The position numbers and the translations under genes were made by a program. From an uncultured Collinsella sp. (lineage in GTDB: Bacteria > Actinomycetota > Coriobacteriia > Coriobacteriales > Coriobacteriaceae): DNA of 64,000 nt. The stretch is from contig URPK01000008.1 in NCBI GenBank assembly GCA_900549715.1, positions 1 to 64,000 on the forward strand. Direction: 5' to 3'. This document shows positions 25,848 to 37,334 of this stretch, one piece after another (the stretch's first letter is position 1; each line of letters starts with the position of its first letter). A model generated the notes under the pieces. That model made no database searches and was not told the DNA's origin. It was given only the letters and a program-made list of their open reading frames with translations.

Positions 25848-28678
25848 TGGCTGCCAAACTCATCGATCTTTCCTTTATGCTCAACGGTCGCAAGGTCAAG
25901 GTTCAGATTGCCCCCGACACCATGCTCTTTGCGCTGCTGCGCGAGCAGGGCTGCGCATCGGTACGCTGCGCCTGCGAAACCACCAACTGCGGCCTGTGCA
26001 CGGTGTGGCTCGACGGCGACCCGGTGCTGAGCTGCTCGGTTCCCGCCGCGCGCGTCGAGGGCCATACCATCACCACGCTCGAGGGTCTCAAGGCCGAGTC
26101 CGAGGCGCTCGCCCGCGCGATGGCCGCCGAAGGTGCTGAGCAGTGCGGTTTTTGTGCCCCCGGCCTCATCATGAACGTGCTGGCGCTCGCCCGCGCCGCC
26201 AAGGAGGACCCGACGCTCGTCGCCACGCGCGAGGAGCTCTCGCGCCAGCTCGCTGGCAATCTTTGCCGCTGCAGCGGCTACGAGAGCCAGCTGCGCGCCA
26301 TCGTGCGCTTTCTCAACGAGTCCGGCGTGCAGGTGGGCTTTGAGATGCCCGAGCTGCCGGTCAACGACACCAGCTGCGACGGCGTCTCCTACAAGCAGAT
26401 CACCCACAAGCAGCCCAAGAAGGACTCGAAGGCCCTGCTCGAGGGCCGTCCGGTCTACACGGGCGACCTGGTGCCCGCCGGCGCCCTGATCGTCAAGCTC
26501 AAGCGCAGCCCGTATGCCCGCGCCAAGATCCGCTCCATCGACACGTCGCGCGCCCTGAAGGTGCCCGGCGTGGTTGGCGTCTACACCTACGAGGACGTGC
26601 CCAAGCGCCGCTTTACCATCGCCGGCCAGAGCTATCCGCAGCCGAGTCCCTACGACCGCCTGATCCTCGAGAACCTCGTGCGCTACCAAAACGAGGAGGT
26701 GGCGATCGTCGCCGCCGAGACCGAGGAGGCCGCCGACAAGGCGCTCAAGCTCATCAAGGTCGACTACGAGGTGCTCGAGCCCCTGCTCGACTTTACCCAG
26801 GCGCTCGATAACGACATCGTGGTCCACCCCGAGGGCGACGTGACCTTTATGTTCCCGCAGGGCGGCGATGTGCCCCGCAACCTGGTGTGCAGCGGTACCA
26901 GCGACTTTGGTGATCTGGACGAGGCCTTTGCCCAGAGCGACATCGTCTTTGAGCGCACCTACACCAGCCAGGCCACGCAGACCGCGCCCATGGAGACCTT
27001 CCGCGCCTTCGCGACGACCGACGCGTTCGGCCGCATCTCGGTGACCACCTCGACGCAGGTGCCCTTCCACGTGCGCCGCATGGTCGCGCAGTCGCTCGAC
27101 ATTCCGCAGTCGCAGGTGCAGGTCATTAAGCCGCGCATCGGCGGCGGCTTTGGCTCAAAGCAGACGGGCTGCTGCGAGATCTTCGTGGCGTTTGTGACGC
27201 AGCAGACCGGCCGTCCGAGCTACTGCTGCTACACCCGCGAGGAGACCATCACTGCGGGCAACTCGCGCCACCAGATGCAGATGACCGTTAAGCTGGGCGC
27301 CATGAACGACGGCACTATCACGGCCATCGACCTGTATACGCTGTCCAACGCCGGCGCGTACGGCGAGCATGCCACCACGACGATCGGCCTCTCGGGCCAT
27401 AAGAGCCTGCCCATCTACAACCACGTGAAGGCGAGCCGCTTTAGCTGGGACGCCGTCTACACCAATACCAACCGCGGCGGCGCGTATCGCGGCTACGGTG
27501 CCACCCAGGGCCAGTTTGCTGTGGAGAGCGCCGTCAACGAGCTCGCCGACATGCTGCACATGGACCCCGCCGACCTGCGCCTTAAGAACATCGTGCGCGA
27601 GGGCGAGGTCATGCCGCAGTACTACAACGAGAAGCTCAACGCCTGCGCGCTCGACCGCTGCCTGCTGCGCGCGATGGACATGATCGGCTGGCGCGATAAG
27701 CCGCTGGCCGTGGACCTGGGCGACCGCGTGCGCGCCCTGGGCTGCGCGCTCACCATGCAGGGCTCGGGCATCTCCAACGTGGACATTGCCGGCATCGACA
27801 TGCGCCTGGAAGAGGACGGCTTCATTACCATCGGCACCGGCGCCACCGATAACGGTATGGGCGTCGACACGATCCTGGCGCAGATTGCCGCCGAGGAGCT
27901 GGGCGTGGAGAGCTCGCTGATCGTGGTGCGCGGCGTGGACACCGACGTGTCGCCGTTCGACGCCGGCTCGTACGCGAGCTCGGGTACGTACGTGACGGGC
28001 TTGGCAGCCAAGAACGCCGCGACCGAGCTGCGCCAGAAGATTTGCGCCAAGGCCGCCCAGATGTGGGATGTTGACGTCGTCGACGTGGTCTTCGACGGCC
28101 AGTACGTGCGCCTGTCCGACGAGCGTGCTGCGCGCGAGCAGAACTGCTACCTCACGCTGCGCGACTTTGCCAACCTGTGTGTCAAGAACATCGACGGCGG
28201 CGACGCGCTGACCTCGCACGCCTCTGCCTGCCTGCCCGTTTCGCCTCCGCCGTTTATGGCCGGCATTGCCGAGGTCGAGGTCGACAAGGCCACCGGCAAG
28301 GTGACCGTGGTGCACTACGCGGCGGCTGTGGACTGCGGCACCGTGATCAACGAGGCACTCGCGCGCGTCCAGGCCGAGGGCGGCATTGCCCAGGGTATCG
28401 GCCACGCGCTCTACGAGATCGTCGAGCACGATGACCGCGGCCGTCTGCGCACCGGTAACTTTATGAGCTACAAGTTGCCCACGCGCCTGGATATCGGCAG
28501 CATTCGCGTGGCCTTTGAGCCGAGCTACGAGCCGACGGGTCCGTTTGGCGCCAAGTCGATCGGCGAGGTCGTCATCAACACGCCGCTCGCCGCTGTGGCA
28601 TCGGCCGTGGCACACGCCACCGGCCATCAGGTCCGCTCGCTGCCGATCACACCCGAGAAGGCCCTGCTGGGGGAGTAG
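25847..28678 (+). CDS. molybdenum hydroxylase, fused 2Fe-2S and Mo-cofactor subunits (xanthine dehydrogenase/aldehyde oxidoreductase family)
   Basis: A 943-residue fusion. Residues 1-160 hold two 2Fe-2S domains (CASVRCACETTNCGLC and QCGFCAPGLIMN...LCRCSGY). The rest is the Mo-binding part, with GGGFGSKQ and the C-terminal GPFGAKSIGE that supplies the catalytic glutamate. It would hydroxylate a purine, aldehyde or other heterocycle. It lacks a separate small subunit because of the fusion. The substrate is not determined. Nearby selD-yedF-DUF3343 raises the possibility of a selenium-dependent Mo hydroxylase, but no YqeB/YqeC marker is in the window. Confidence 0.88.
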   Translation: MAAKLIDLSFMLNGRKVKVQIAPDTMLFALLREQGCASVRCACETTNCGLCTVWLDGDPVLSCSVPAARVEGHTITTLEGLKAESEALARAMAAEGAEQCGFCAPGLIMNVLALARAAKEDPTLVATREELSRQLAGNLCRCSGYESQLRAIVRFLNESGVQVGFEMPELPVNDTSCDGVSYKQITHKQPKKDSKALLEGRPVYTGDLVPAGALIVKLKRSPYARAKIRSIDTSRALKVPGVVGVYTYEDVPKRRFTIAGQSYPQPSPYDRLILENLVRYQNEEVAIVAAETEEAADKALKLIKVDYEVLEPLLDFTQALDNDIVVHPEGDVTFMFPQGGDVPRNLVCSGTSDFGDLDEAFAQSDIVFERTYTSQATQTAPMETFRAFATTDAFGRISVTTSTQVPFHVRRMVAQSLDIPQSQVQVIKPRIGGGFGSKQTGCCEIFVAFVTQQTGRPSYCCYTREETITAGNSRHQMQMTVKLGAMNDGTITAIDLYTLSNAGAYGEHATTTIGLSGHKSLPIYNHVKASRFSWDAVYTNTNRGGAYRGYGATQGQFAVESAVNELADMLHMDPADLRLKNIVREGEVMPQYYNEKLNACALDRCLLRAMDMIGWRDKPLAVDLGDRVRALGCALTMQGSGISNVDIAGIDMRLEEDGFITIGTGATDNGMGVDTILAQIAAEELGVESSLIVVRGVDTDVSPFDAGSYASSGTYVTGLAAKNAATELRQKICAKAAQMWDVDVVDVVFDGQYVRLSDERAAREQNCYLTLRDFANLCVKNIDGGDALTSHASACLPVSPPPFMAGIAEVEVDKATGKVTVVHYAAAVDCGTVINEALARVQAEGGIAQGIGHALYEIVEHDDRGRLRTGNFMSYKLPTRLDIGSIRVAFEPSYEPTGPFGAKSIGEVVINTPLAAVASAVAHATGHQVRSLPITPEKALLGE

Positions 28679-28702
28679 CGGGTCAACGAACAAGTCGTAG
28701 TT

Positions 28703-28732
28703 GGCGGGACGGGACAACTCGCCCCGCCTTTT
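28703..28732 (+). terminator. terminator after the molybdenum hydroxylase operon
   Basis: GGCGGG (28703-28708) pairs with CCCGCC (28723-28728), followed by TTTT. Confidence 0.7.
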
Positions 28733-28818
28733 GCGCTCGTGGTGAGGTCGTGAGCCTGTAAAACGTGTGCGTGCGCTTGTCGTTCGTATCTGCTATCATT
28801 CCTAGTCTGTGCGCTCAT

Positions 28819-28902
28819 GCGGGCGTGGCGGAATTGGTAGACGCGCCAGATTTAGGTTCTGGTGGGATTCCCGTGAAGGTTCGAGTCCTTTCGCCCGCAC
28901 CA
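28819..28902 (+). tRNA. tRNA-Leu (anticodon TAG)
   Basis: An 84-base class II tRNA with acceptor GCGGGCG/CGCCCGC, anticodon stem CCAGA/TCTGG around TTTAGGT (anticodon 28853-28855), a variable arm and encoded CCA. Confidence 0.95.
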
Positions 28903-28990
28903 TCGCACCTGCGTCGGCTTCGGCCGTCGCGACTCTTTGTTGCATAAAGGTACCAGCACCTCAGATAAGCTGGGCAGTATGAGGAGGAAC

Positions 28991-30292
28991 GTGTTGAACA
29001 TCACCGCTTCTGACGTCAAGGACGCCAAGCTCACCGCTACGGTCACCATCCCGGCCGCCGACGTCGACGCCGCGATCAAGAAGGCCTACAAGGACACCGC
29101 CAAGAAGTACCGCTTCCCGGGCTTCCGTGCCGGTAAGGCTCCCCGTCCGGTCATCGACTCCGCTCTTGGCGCCGAGGCTACCATCGCTCAGGCCACCAAC
29201 GACCTGATCGCCGCCAACGAGCCCGCTGTCCTCAACGAGCTGGACATCGTCCCCACCAAGAACGGTGACTACAAGGAGCTCGACCTCGCCAAGGATCACG
29301 AGGACTACACCTACACCGTTGAGTTCTCTCTGCGTCCTGCTGCTGAGCTCTCCTCCTTCGACGCTGTCGAGATCGAGATGCCCCCTGCGGAGGTCACCGA
29401 GTCCGAGATCAACAACCAGGTCGAGATGCTCCTCAACTACCGTGCCACCTTCGAGGACGTCGAGGGTCGCGCCGTCGAGGCTGACGACTATGTGACCGTC
29501 GACCTCAAGGCAGTCGAGAACGCCGACAACTTTGCCGCCGAGGGTCGCATGCTCATCGCCGGTAGCGACAGCAACCCCAAGGAGTTCAACGAGGCCCTGA
29601 TCGGCGCTAACGTTGACGACGTCAAGACCGTCACCTGGACCGACGAGGTCGAGGAGGGCGAGGAGGCCGAGACCCACACCGTCGAGGTCACCGTCAAGGG
29701 CATCAAGGTCCGCAACACCCCCGAGCTCACCGACGAGCTTGTCAAGTCCGACTTCGGCTTCGACAGCATCGACGCCATGCGCAACGCCATCAAGATCGAG
29801 ATCGAGCAGGACAAGGCTTCCCGCCTGCCGGCCGAGAAGGAGAACCGTTGCGTCTCCGCTCTCGCCGAGCGTCTGCAGCTCGACGAGATGGACGCCGACT
29901 ACGAGCAGTCCGTCTTTGAGGAGCTTGGCCAGAACTTCCTGTCCAACCTCGCTGCCCGCGGCATGACGCTGGACACCTGGCTGCCCGCTTCCGGCCTGAC
30001 CATGGAGCAGTTCATCGGCGACCTGCATAAGCAGGCCAACGACGTTGCCCGTGAGTCCCTGGCTCTGGACGCCCTCGCCCGTGAGCTCAAGATTGAGGTC
30101 ACCGAGGACGACATCAACGCCGAGTTCGAGAAGGCCGGCGTCAAGGACGTCGAGGCTTCCAAGGCCGAGTTCATCGCCGATGGCCGTATGCCTGCCGTCC
30201 GCGAGTCCATCCGTCGCTCCAAGGCCGTCGATCACCTGGTCGAGAACGCCAAGGTGACCGAGGTCGACGAGACCGCCAAGGACGCCGAGTAA
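28991..30292 (+). CDS. tig: trigger factor (ribosome-associated chaperone/prolyl isomerase)
   Basis: Folds nascent chains at the ribosome exit tunnel. The ribosome-binding N-domain contains the signature YRFPGFRAGKAPRPVI, followed by an FKBP-like middle domain and a helical C-domain; length (433 residues) is normal. Several starts are possible: ATG 28979, GTG 28991 and TTG 28994, clustered at an AGGAGG sequence. I chose GTG 28991, so a few N-terminal residues are uncertain. It stands upstream of clpP-clpX, the usual order. The gene is strongly biased to GTC/GAG/AAG codons, as expected of high expression. Confidence 0.93.
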   Translation: MLNITASDVKDAKLTATVTIPAADVDAAIKKAYKDTAKKYRFPGFRAGKAPRPVIDSALGAEATIAQATNDLIAANEPAVLNELDIVPTKNGDYKELDLAKDHEDYTYTVEFSLRPAAELSSFDAVEIEMPPAEVTESEINNQVEMLLNYRATFEDVEGRAVEADDYVTVDLKAVENADNFAAEGRMLIAGSDSNPKEFNEALIGANVDDVKTVTWTDEVEEGEEAETHTVEVTVKGIKVRNTPELTDELVKSDFGFDSIDAMRNAIKIEIEQDKASRLPAEKENRCVSALAERLQLDEMDADYEQSVFEELGQNFLSNLAARGMTLDTWLPASGLTMEQFIGDLHKQANDVARESLALDALARELKIEVTEDDINAEFEKAGVKDVEASKAEFIADGRMPAVRESIRRSKAVDHLVENAKVTEVDETAKDAE

Positions 30293-30368
30293 TTCTCGCC
30301 ACCTTGTCCACGAGCGCATGCATGCGCCCGTGATGGGGTAAAGTTATAAGCCGGTTATCCGGTTGCTT

Positions 30369-30409
30369 CGTACGGTGCCAGCCAATGCATAGCATGCGGG
30401 CACCGTACG
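30369..30409 (+). terminator. 11-bp hairpin between tig and clpP
   Basis: CGTACGGTGCC (30369-30379) pairs exactly with 30399-30409 around a 19-base loop, followed by a weak TTTAT tract. It may separate tig from clpPX or form part of the clpP leader. Confidence 0.55.
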
Positions 30410-30455
30410 TTTATCTAGAACCAATTTGGTCCGCAAGAGAGAAATGGAGATGCGT

Positions 30456-31076
30456 ATGATCGCCAAGTTCGATTCCGCCCTCGTGCCATACGTTATCGAG
30501 CAGACGCCGCGCGGCGAGCGCAGCTACGATATCTATTCGCGCCTGCTCAACGACCGCATCATCTTCTTGGGCGAGGAGATCAACTCCGTCAGCGCCAACC
30601 TGGTCGTTGCCCAGCTGCTGCATCTTGAGAGCCAGGATGCCGAGAAGGATATCTCGCTCTACATCAATTCACCCGGTGGTGAGGTCTACTCCGGCCTGGC
30701 GATTCTGGACACCATGAACTTTATCAAGCCGCAGGTCTCCACCATTTGCGTGGGCATGGCCGCGTCCATGGCCGCCGTGCTGCTTTCGGCCGGCGCCAAG
30801 GGCAAGCGCTTCTGCCTGCCGCACTCCAAGGTCATGATTCACCAGCCCAGCGGCGGTGCCCAGGGTCAGCAGACCGAGATCGAGATCGTGGCCGAGGAGA
30901 TTAAGAAGACCCGTCGCGAGCTCAACCAGATCCTGTCCGATGCTTCGGGCCAGCCCATCGAGAAGGTCCAAGCCGATACCGAGCGCGACAACTACCTGAC
31001 CGCTGCCGAGGCCCTCGACTACGGCCTGATCGACCGTATCGTCACCTCGCGCGACTTGGCCGCGAAGGAAGCCTAG
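30456..31076 (+). CDS. clpP: ATP-dependent Clp protease proteolytic subunit
   Basis: A 206-residue serine peptidase that forms the Clp degradation chamber with ClpX. Catalytic serine in GMAASMAAVLL and histidine in MIHQPSGGAQGQ are clear, with YINSPGGEVYSG of the oxyanion region. Three in-frame ATGs (30444, 30450, 30456) are close; 30456 has GGAG six bases upstream. One base separates its stop from clpX, so the pair is an operon. Confidence 0.96.
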   Translation: MIAKFDSALVPYVIEQTPRGERSYDIYSRLLNDRIIFLGEEINSVSANLVVAQLLHLESQDAEKDISLYINSPGGEVYSGLAILDTMNFIKPQVSTICVGMAASMAAVLLSAGAKGKRFCLPHSKVMIHQPSGGAQGQQTEIEIVAEEIKKTRRELNQILSDASGQPIEKVQADTERDNYLTAAEALDYGLIDRIVTSRDLAAKEA

Positions 31077-31077
31077 G

Positions 31078-32487
31078 ATGGCCGGTAACATGCAGGACAA
31101 CTTTGACGAGAACGGCAACCCCATCCGCTGCTCCTTCTGCGGAAAAGAGCAGGGCCAGGTGCGCCGCCTTGTAAAGGGCCCGACCAACATCTTTATCTGC
31201 GACGAGTGCGTCGCCGCCTGCTCCGAGATCTTGGAGGAGTCGCTGGCATCGGACTTTATGGACGCTGCCCGTAACGGCAAGCTGCCGGGCTTTCTTAACG
31301 ACCACGGTCAGGCTGCGACTCAGCCTGCCATGGATCCCGAGGCCGAGGGCTTTGAGCTCGAGGACGACGCCCGCCAGGTTATTACGCACGTGCCGACGCC
31401 GCACGAGATTTATGCCGAGCTTTCGGCCTATGTCATGGGCCAGGAGGACGCCAAGCGCGCCATGTCGGTGGCCGTCTATAACCACTACCGCCGCGTGATC
31501 GAGGGTGGCGCTGCGCTTTCGGCCTTTGATGACGGCTTTGATTCGCAGTTTGACGACGATATGGACGAGGTGGAGCTCGCCAAGTCCAACATTTTGCTAC
31601 TCGGTCCCACCGGTACCGGTAAGACCCTGCTCGCCCAGACGCTCGCGCGCATCCTCGAGGTGCCGTTTGCCATCGCCGACGCCACCGCGCTCACCGAGGC
31701 CGGTTACGTAGGTGAGGACGTGGAGAACATCCTGCTCAAGCTCATTAACGCCGCCGATGGCGATATCGAGCGCGCGCAGGTTGGCATAATCTATGTGGAC
31801 GAGATCGACAAGATCGCTCGCAAGGCCGAGAACCTCTCCATCACCCGCGATGTCTCGGGCGAGGGCGTTCAGCAGGCGCTGCTTAAGATCCTTGAGGGTA
31901 CGGTGGCAAGCGTTCCGCCCACCGGCGGCCGCAAGCATCCCCAGCAGGAGCTGCTGCAGATCGACACGACCAACATCCTGTTTATCTGCGGCGGTGCCTT
32001 TGTGGGCCTGGACAAGATCATCGCCGATCGCGTGGGCAACAAGGGCGTGGGCTTTAACTCCGAGATTGCCGGCCCCACCTCGGTCGACGAGAACGACCTG
32101 CTGCGTCAGGTCCTCCCGCAGGATCTTAACGCTTTTGGCATGATCCCCGAGTTCGTGGGACGTACGCCCGTCGTCACTCAGACGCAGGCGCTCGACGAGG
32201 ACGACCTGGTGTCGATCCTAACCGAGCCCAAGAACGCCGTGGTACGACAGTACCGCAAGATGTTCCAGCTCGAGGACGTTGAGCTGGAGTTTGAGGACGC
32301 CGCCCTGCACGAGATCGCCCGCATGGCGCTCGCCCGCAAGACCGGCGCCCGCGGCCTGCGTTCCATCTGCGAGGACGTGCTGCAGCAGACGATGTTCGAC
32401 CTCCCCAGCGAGGAGGGCGTCGCCAAGGTTGTCGTAACCGAAGCCTCCGTAAAGGGTGAAGAACAGCCCCAACGCATCTACGGCTAA
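31078..32487 (+). CDS. clpX: ATP-dependent Clp protease ATP-binding subunit ClpX
   Basis: AAA+ unfoldase feeding ClpP. N-terminal zinc-binding domain with CSFCGKEQ...ICDECVAAC (about residues 18-46), Walker A GPTGTGKTLLAQTLA, Walker B IIYVDEIDKIA and the GYVGEDVENILL pore region. It is 469 residues, slightly long because of a linker around residues 135-170. The start overlaps the clpP end region with AAGGAAG upstream. A strong terminator follows. Confidence 0.96.
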   Translation: MAGNMQDNFDENGNPIRCSFCGKEQGQVRRLVKGPTNIFICDECVAACSEILEESLASDFMDAARNGKLPGFLNDHGQAATQPAMDPEAEGFELEDDARQVITHVPTPHEIYAELSAYVMGQEDAKRAMSVAVYNHYRRVIEGGAALSAFDDGFDSQFDDDMDEVELAKSNILLLGPTGTGKTLLAQTLARILEVPFAIADATALTEAGYVGEDVENILLKLINAADGDIERAQVGIIYVDEIDKIARKAENLSITRDVSGEGVQQALLKILEGTVASVPPTGGRKHPQQELLQIDTTNILFICGGAFVGLDKIIADRVGNKGVGFNSEIAGPTSVDENDLLRQVLPQDLNAFGMIPEFVGRTPVVTQTQALDEDDLVSILTEPKNAVVRQYRKMFQLEDVELEFEDAALHEIARMALARKTGARGLRSICEDVLQQTMFDLPSEEGVAKVVVTEASVKGEEQPQRIYG

Positions 32488-32508
32488 ACCAGCCAAAAAC
32501 GTGCTTGC

Positions 32509-32546
32509 AAATAGCCTCCGACCACCTGCGGTCGGAGGCTATTTTA
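32509..32546 (+). terminator. intrinsic terminator after clpX
   Basis: A 15-bp stem, AAATAGCCTCCGACC (32509-32523) against 32530-32544, around a six-base loop and ending in T-rich sequence. Confidence 0.88.
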
Positions 32547-32638
32547 TATATACGCAAAACACCCAACTACCTGTGTTATTCTGTGTGTTTGTTTAAGCCT
32601 CAGCGAAGTCATATCAGACTGAAGTAATCGATACCTAA

Positions 32639-32678
32639 GGGGAGGAATGCAGACCCTAGCGGGCCTACATTCCTCCCC
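32639..32678 (+). promoter_or_regulatory. leader hairpin of valS
   Basis: GGGGAGGAATG (32639-32649) pairs exactly with CATTCCTCCCC (32668-32678), 20 bases before the valS start. It contains a decoy GGAGG. The conserved T-box sequence (AGGGTGGNACC) is absent, so this is not a recognisable T-box. It could regulate translation or be a terminator of an attenuator. Confidence 0.5.
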
Positions 32679-32698
32679 GACGGGCAAGGGAGAGATAT

Positions 32699-35395
<2,697 letters not shown>

Positions 35396-35448
35396 GCGGT
35401 ACTGGGGGACGCGGTTTAGGGCTTTGCTCGCTACTGCGGACACCTATT

Positions 35449-35470
35449 CCGCCGTTCTAACGAACGGCGG
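35449..35470. repeat. 9-bp perfect hairpin after valS
   Basis: CCGCCGTTC-TAAC-GAACGGCGG. It lacks a T-run, so it may be a weak terminator or a repeat. Confidence 0.6.
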
Positions 35471-35485
35471 CTGACTCGACGCTGC

Positions 35486-35584
35486 AAACGCCTCTGATGG
35501 CCAATCTGCCGTTCAACTTCGGGCGCATGGGCATAAGCCCTATGCGCCCTTGTTTCACGGCACCTTGGCTCATCAGAGGCGTTT
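35486..35584. repeat. structured intergenic repeat, family E, distant copy
   Basis: AAACGCCTCTGATG (from 35486) pairs with the end of the element (to 35584). Inside, TGCCGT/ACGGCA and GGGCGCATGGGC/GCCCTATGCGCCC form nested stems. The inner TGCCGTTCAA...TTTCACGGCA layout matches the repeat at 11137-11230. It fills the gap between valS and folC. Confidence 0.65.
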
Positions 35585-35626
35585 TCGCTGACTATCCTCA
35601 ACCTATACTGTTTTATTTTTCTATGA

Positions 35627-36985
35627 ATGGCGGTTCTAAAAATGCCTAAGCGTTCCGGCTTGTATACCGTTCCTTTTGAGTTTGATTTGCTTTCGTTTGG
35701 TGAGGCTGTTGGGCTGGCTGCTGATACGGGGCGGATTTCTGGGGATGCTGGTCCTCTGCTTGAGACGGTTGTCGATATGCTCGATGAGCTGGGACGTCCG
35801 GACGAGTATTTTGATTGCATTCAGGTTGCCGGCACCAATGGCAAGACTTCGACCACGCGTTTTTCGGCTGCCATCCTTCGTGGCGAGGGGTTAAAGACCG
35901 CGCTGTATACGTCGCCGCAGCTTGTGCGCTATCCCGAGCGCATGGAGGTTGACGGGCGCGTTGTGAGCGATGAGGCCTTTGCCCGTGGCGTTTCTGCTGC
36001 TGTTGAGGCGGGACATCGCGTGAATGCCCGTCGTGTGGCGGCGGGGGAGCGTGCCTATTCCATCACACCGTTTGACCTGCTGACGGCTGCCGCACTTGTA
36101 GTGTTTGCCGAGGCCGCGGTGGATGTTGCCGTGCTTGAGGTTGGCATGGGCGGGCGTTGGGACGCCACGAGTGCGACCGATCCCGTTGCCGTTGCCATTA
36201 CGGGCATTGGGCTCGATCACACGCGTATTTTAGGCGACACGCTCGAGGCCATTGCGGGGGAGAAGGCTGCGGTCATTAAGCTCGGGCGCCTGGTTGTACT
36301 GGGCGAGGGCACGCACGAGGCGAGCGTTCAGCGCGTGATGGATGCGCGTTGTCGCGAGTGCGGCGTCGTTCCGCTCGTGGTGAGCCACGCCACGACTAAG
36401 GTGCCGGCGCATGTGGGCGACACGGTTGAGTTTAGCTGCACCACGCCGCGCGCGATCTATACGTCGGGCATGGTGAAGCCGGCATATCAGCCGCAGAATG
36501 CCGCGTGCGCGATTATGCTGTGTGAGGGCTATCTGGGCCGCGAGCTCGACCATGACAAGCTCGATGCGTCGCTTATGGGCTGTCCCACGCCGGGTCGATT
36601 TGATGTGCTGGGGACCGATCCTCTCAAGCTGATCGACGCCTGCCATAACCCTCAGAGCTGCGAGAACTTTGTGAGCGCGCTGGACGAGATCGATCCGTGC
36701 GTGGAGAATCGCCCCACGCTGCTGTGTGCCGCGCTGGCCGATAAGGACGTGGCGGGTATCGTTGACGTTCTGGTTCCGGCGTTCCCCCGCGTGGTCGTAA
36801 CCCAGACCGATTCCGATCGCGCCTTGCCCGCACAGGAGCTTGCCTCCCTGGTGGACGCCGACAAGCTCGCGGTCGTGTACCCCAGCGTATCCGAGGCCCT
36901 CGCGGCTTTCGATGCCGCGGGCGAGCCTTTCGTAGCAGCCGGTACCATCACCCTAGCCGGCGAAGTAGCGGGGCTGCTCCGTTAA
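35627..36985 (+). CDS. folC: bifunctional folylpolyglutamate synthase/dihydrofolate synthase
   Basis: Adds glutamate to dihydropteroate and folates. Mur-ligase-like fold: ATP loop GTNGKTSTTRFSAAILR near residue 68, and MGGRWDATSATDPVAVAITGIGLDHTRILG with the family's metal-site residues. The 452-residue length is normal. No Shine-Dalgarno is visible; a TATACT box lies only 18 bases upstream of ATG 35627, so the mRNA may be nearly leaderless. An ATG at 35642 is possible. Confidence 0.92.
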   Translation: MAVLKMPKRSGLYTVPFEFDLLSFGEAVGLAADTGRISGDAGPLLETVVDMLDELGRPDEYFDCIQVAGTNGKTSTTRFSAAILRGEGLKTALYTSPQLVRYPERMEVDGRVVSDEAFARGVSAAVEAGHRVNARRVAAGERAYSITPFDLLTAAALVVFAEAAVDVAVLEVGMGGRWDATSATDPVAVAITGIGLDHTRILGDTLEAIAGEKAAVIKLGRLVVLGEGTHEASVQRVMDARCRECGVVPLVVSHATTKVPAHVGDTVEFSCTTPRAIYTSGMVKPAYQPQNAACAIMLCEGYLGRELDHDKLDASLMGCPTPGRFDVLGTDPLKLIDACHNPQSCENFVSALDEIDPCVENRPTLLCAALADKDVAGIVDVLVPAFPRVVVTQTDSDRALPAQELASLVDADKLAVVYPSVSEALAAFDAAGEPFVAAGTITLAGEVAGLLR

Positions 36986-36999
36986 CCCATCCCCTCATC

Positions 37000-37066
37000 A
37001 GTTGCGGTGAAATACGGACTGTTTTACAAGCCAGAAGCCTCAAACGGTCCGTATATCACCGCAACT
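37000..37066. repeat. GGGAC dyad family A, copy 2
   Basis: Arms 37000-37024 and 37042-37066 pair at 23 of 25 positions. They match the arms of the 1229-1299 dyad except for one base in the left arm. It lies at the 3' end of folC and may terminate it. Confidence 0.8.
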
Positions 37067-37071
37067 CAAAA

Positions 37072-37104
37072 GCAGTCAATTTGGGACGGGGCTTTTTTGG
37101 CTGC
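37072..37104. repeat. left 33-bp inverted repeat bracketing the M24 peptidase gene
   Basis: It matches the reverse complement of 38520-38552 with three mismatches in 33. The core reads AATTTGGGACGGGGCT. Confidence 0.8.
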
Positions 37105-37139
37105 CCTGCGCCTCGAGTTGACTTGCTCGCCACGAAATG

Positions 37140-37277
37140 GGCCTATTTACTACGTTTGACCGGTAACCCTCGACCATACCGAGAATTGCGAAATCAAAAC
37201 CGCAGGTAAAGGGCTTGCCAGTTTTGCGAAAACACGGGTATGGTCGACCCACGCGGGCTAAACGTAGTAGATAGGCC
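37140..37277. repeat. long imperfect dyad between folC and the M24 peptidase
   Basis: GGCCTAT-TACTACGTTT at the left end (37140 onward) and TCGACCATACC (37170-37180) pair with 37237-37277. The roughly 56-base interior has no evident gene. A short minus-strand ORF across it looks like an artefact of the repeat. Confidence 0.65.
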
Positions 37278-37300
37278 GTTTTTGTGGCGGCATTCATGTG

Positions 37301-37331
37301 ATGCGGCAAAGGGACAGCCCCTTTGCCGCAT
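37301..37331. terminator. GGGAC hairpin at the 3' end of the M24 peptidase gene (family B)
   Basis: ATGCGGCAAAGGG (37301-37313) pairs exactly with 37319-37331 around ACAGC, just past the minus-strand stop codon. It is of the same type as the xpt terminator at 784. Confidence 0.65.
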
Positions 37332-37334
37332 TGC

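Noticed and set aside
32547..32698. T-box leader upstream of valS (and of thrS)
   Set aside because: The T-box sequence AGGGTGGNACC and specifier domain layout are absent in both leaders.
37076..37309. 77-residue minus-strand ORF
   Set aside because: It lies across two inverted repeats and probably reflects repeat sequence rather than a gene.
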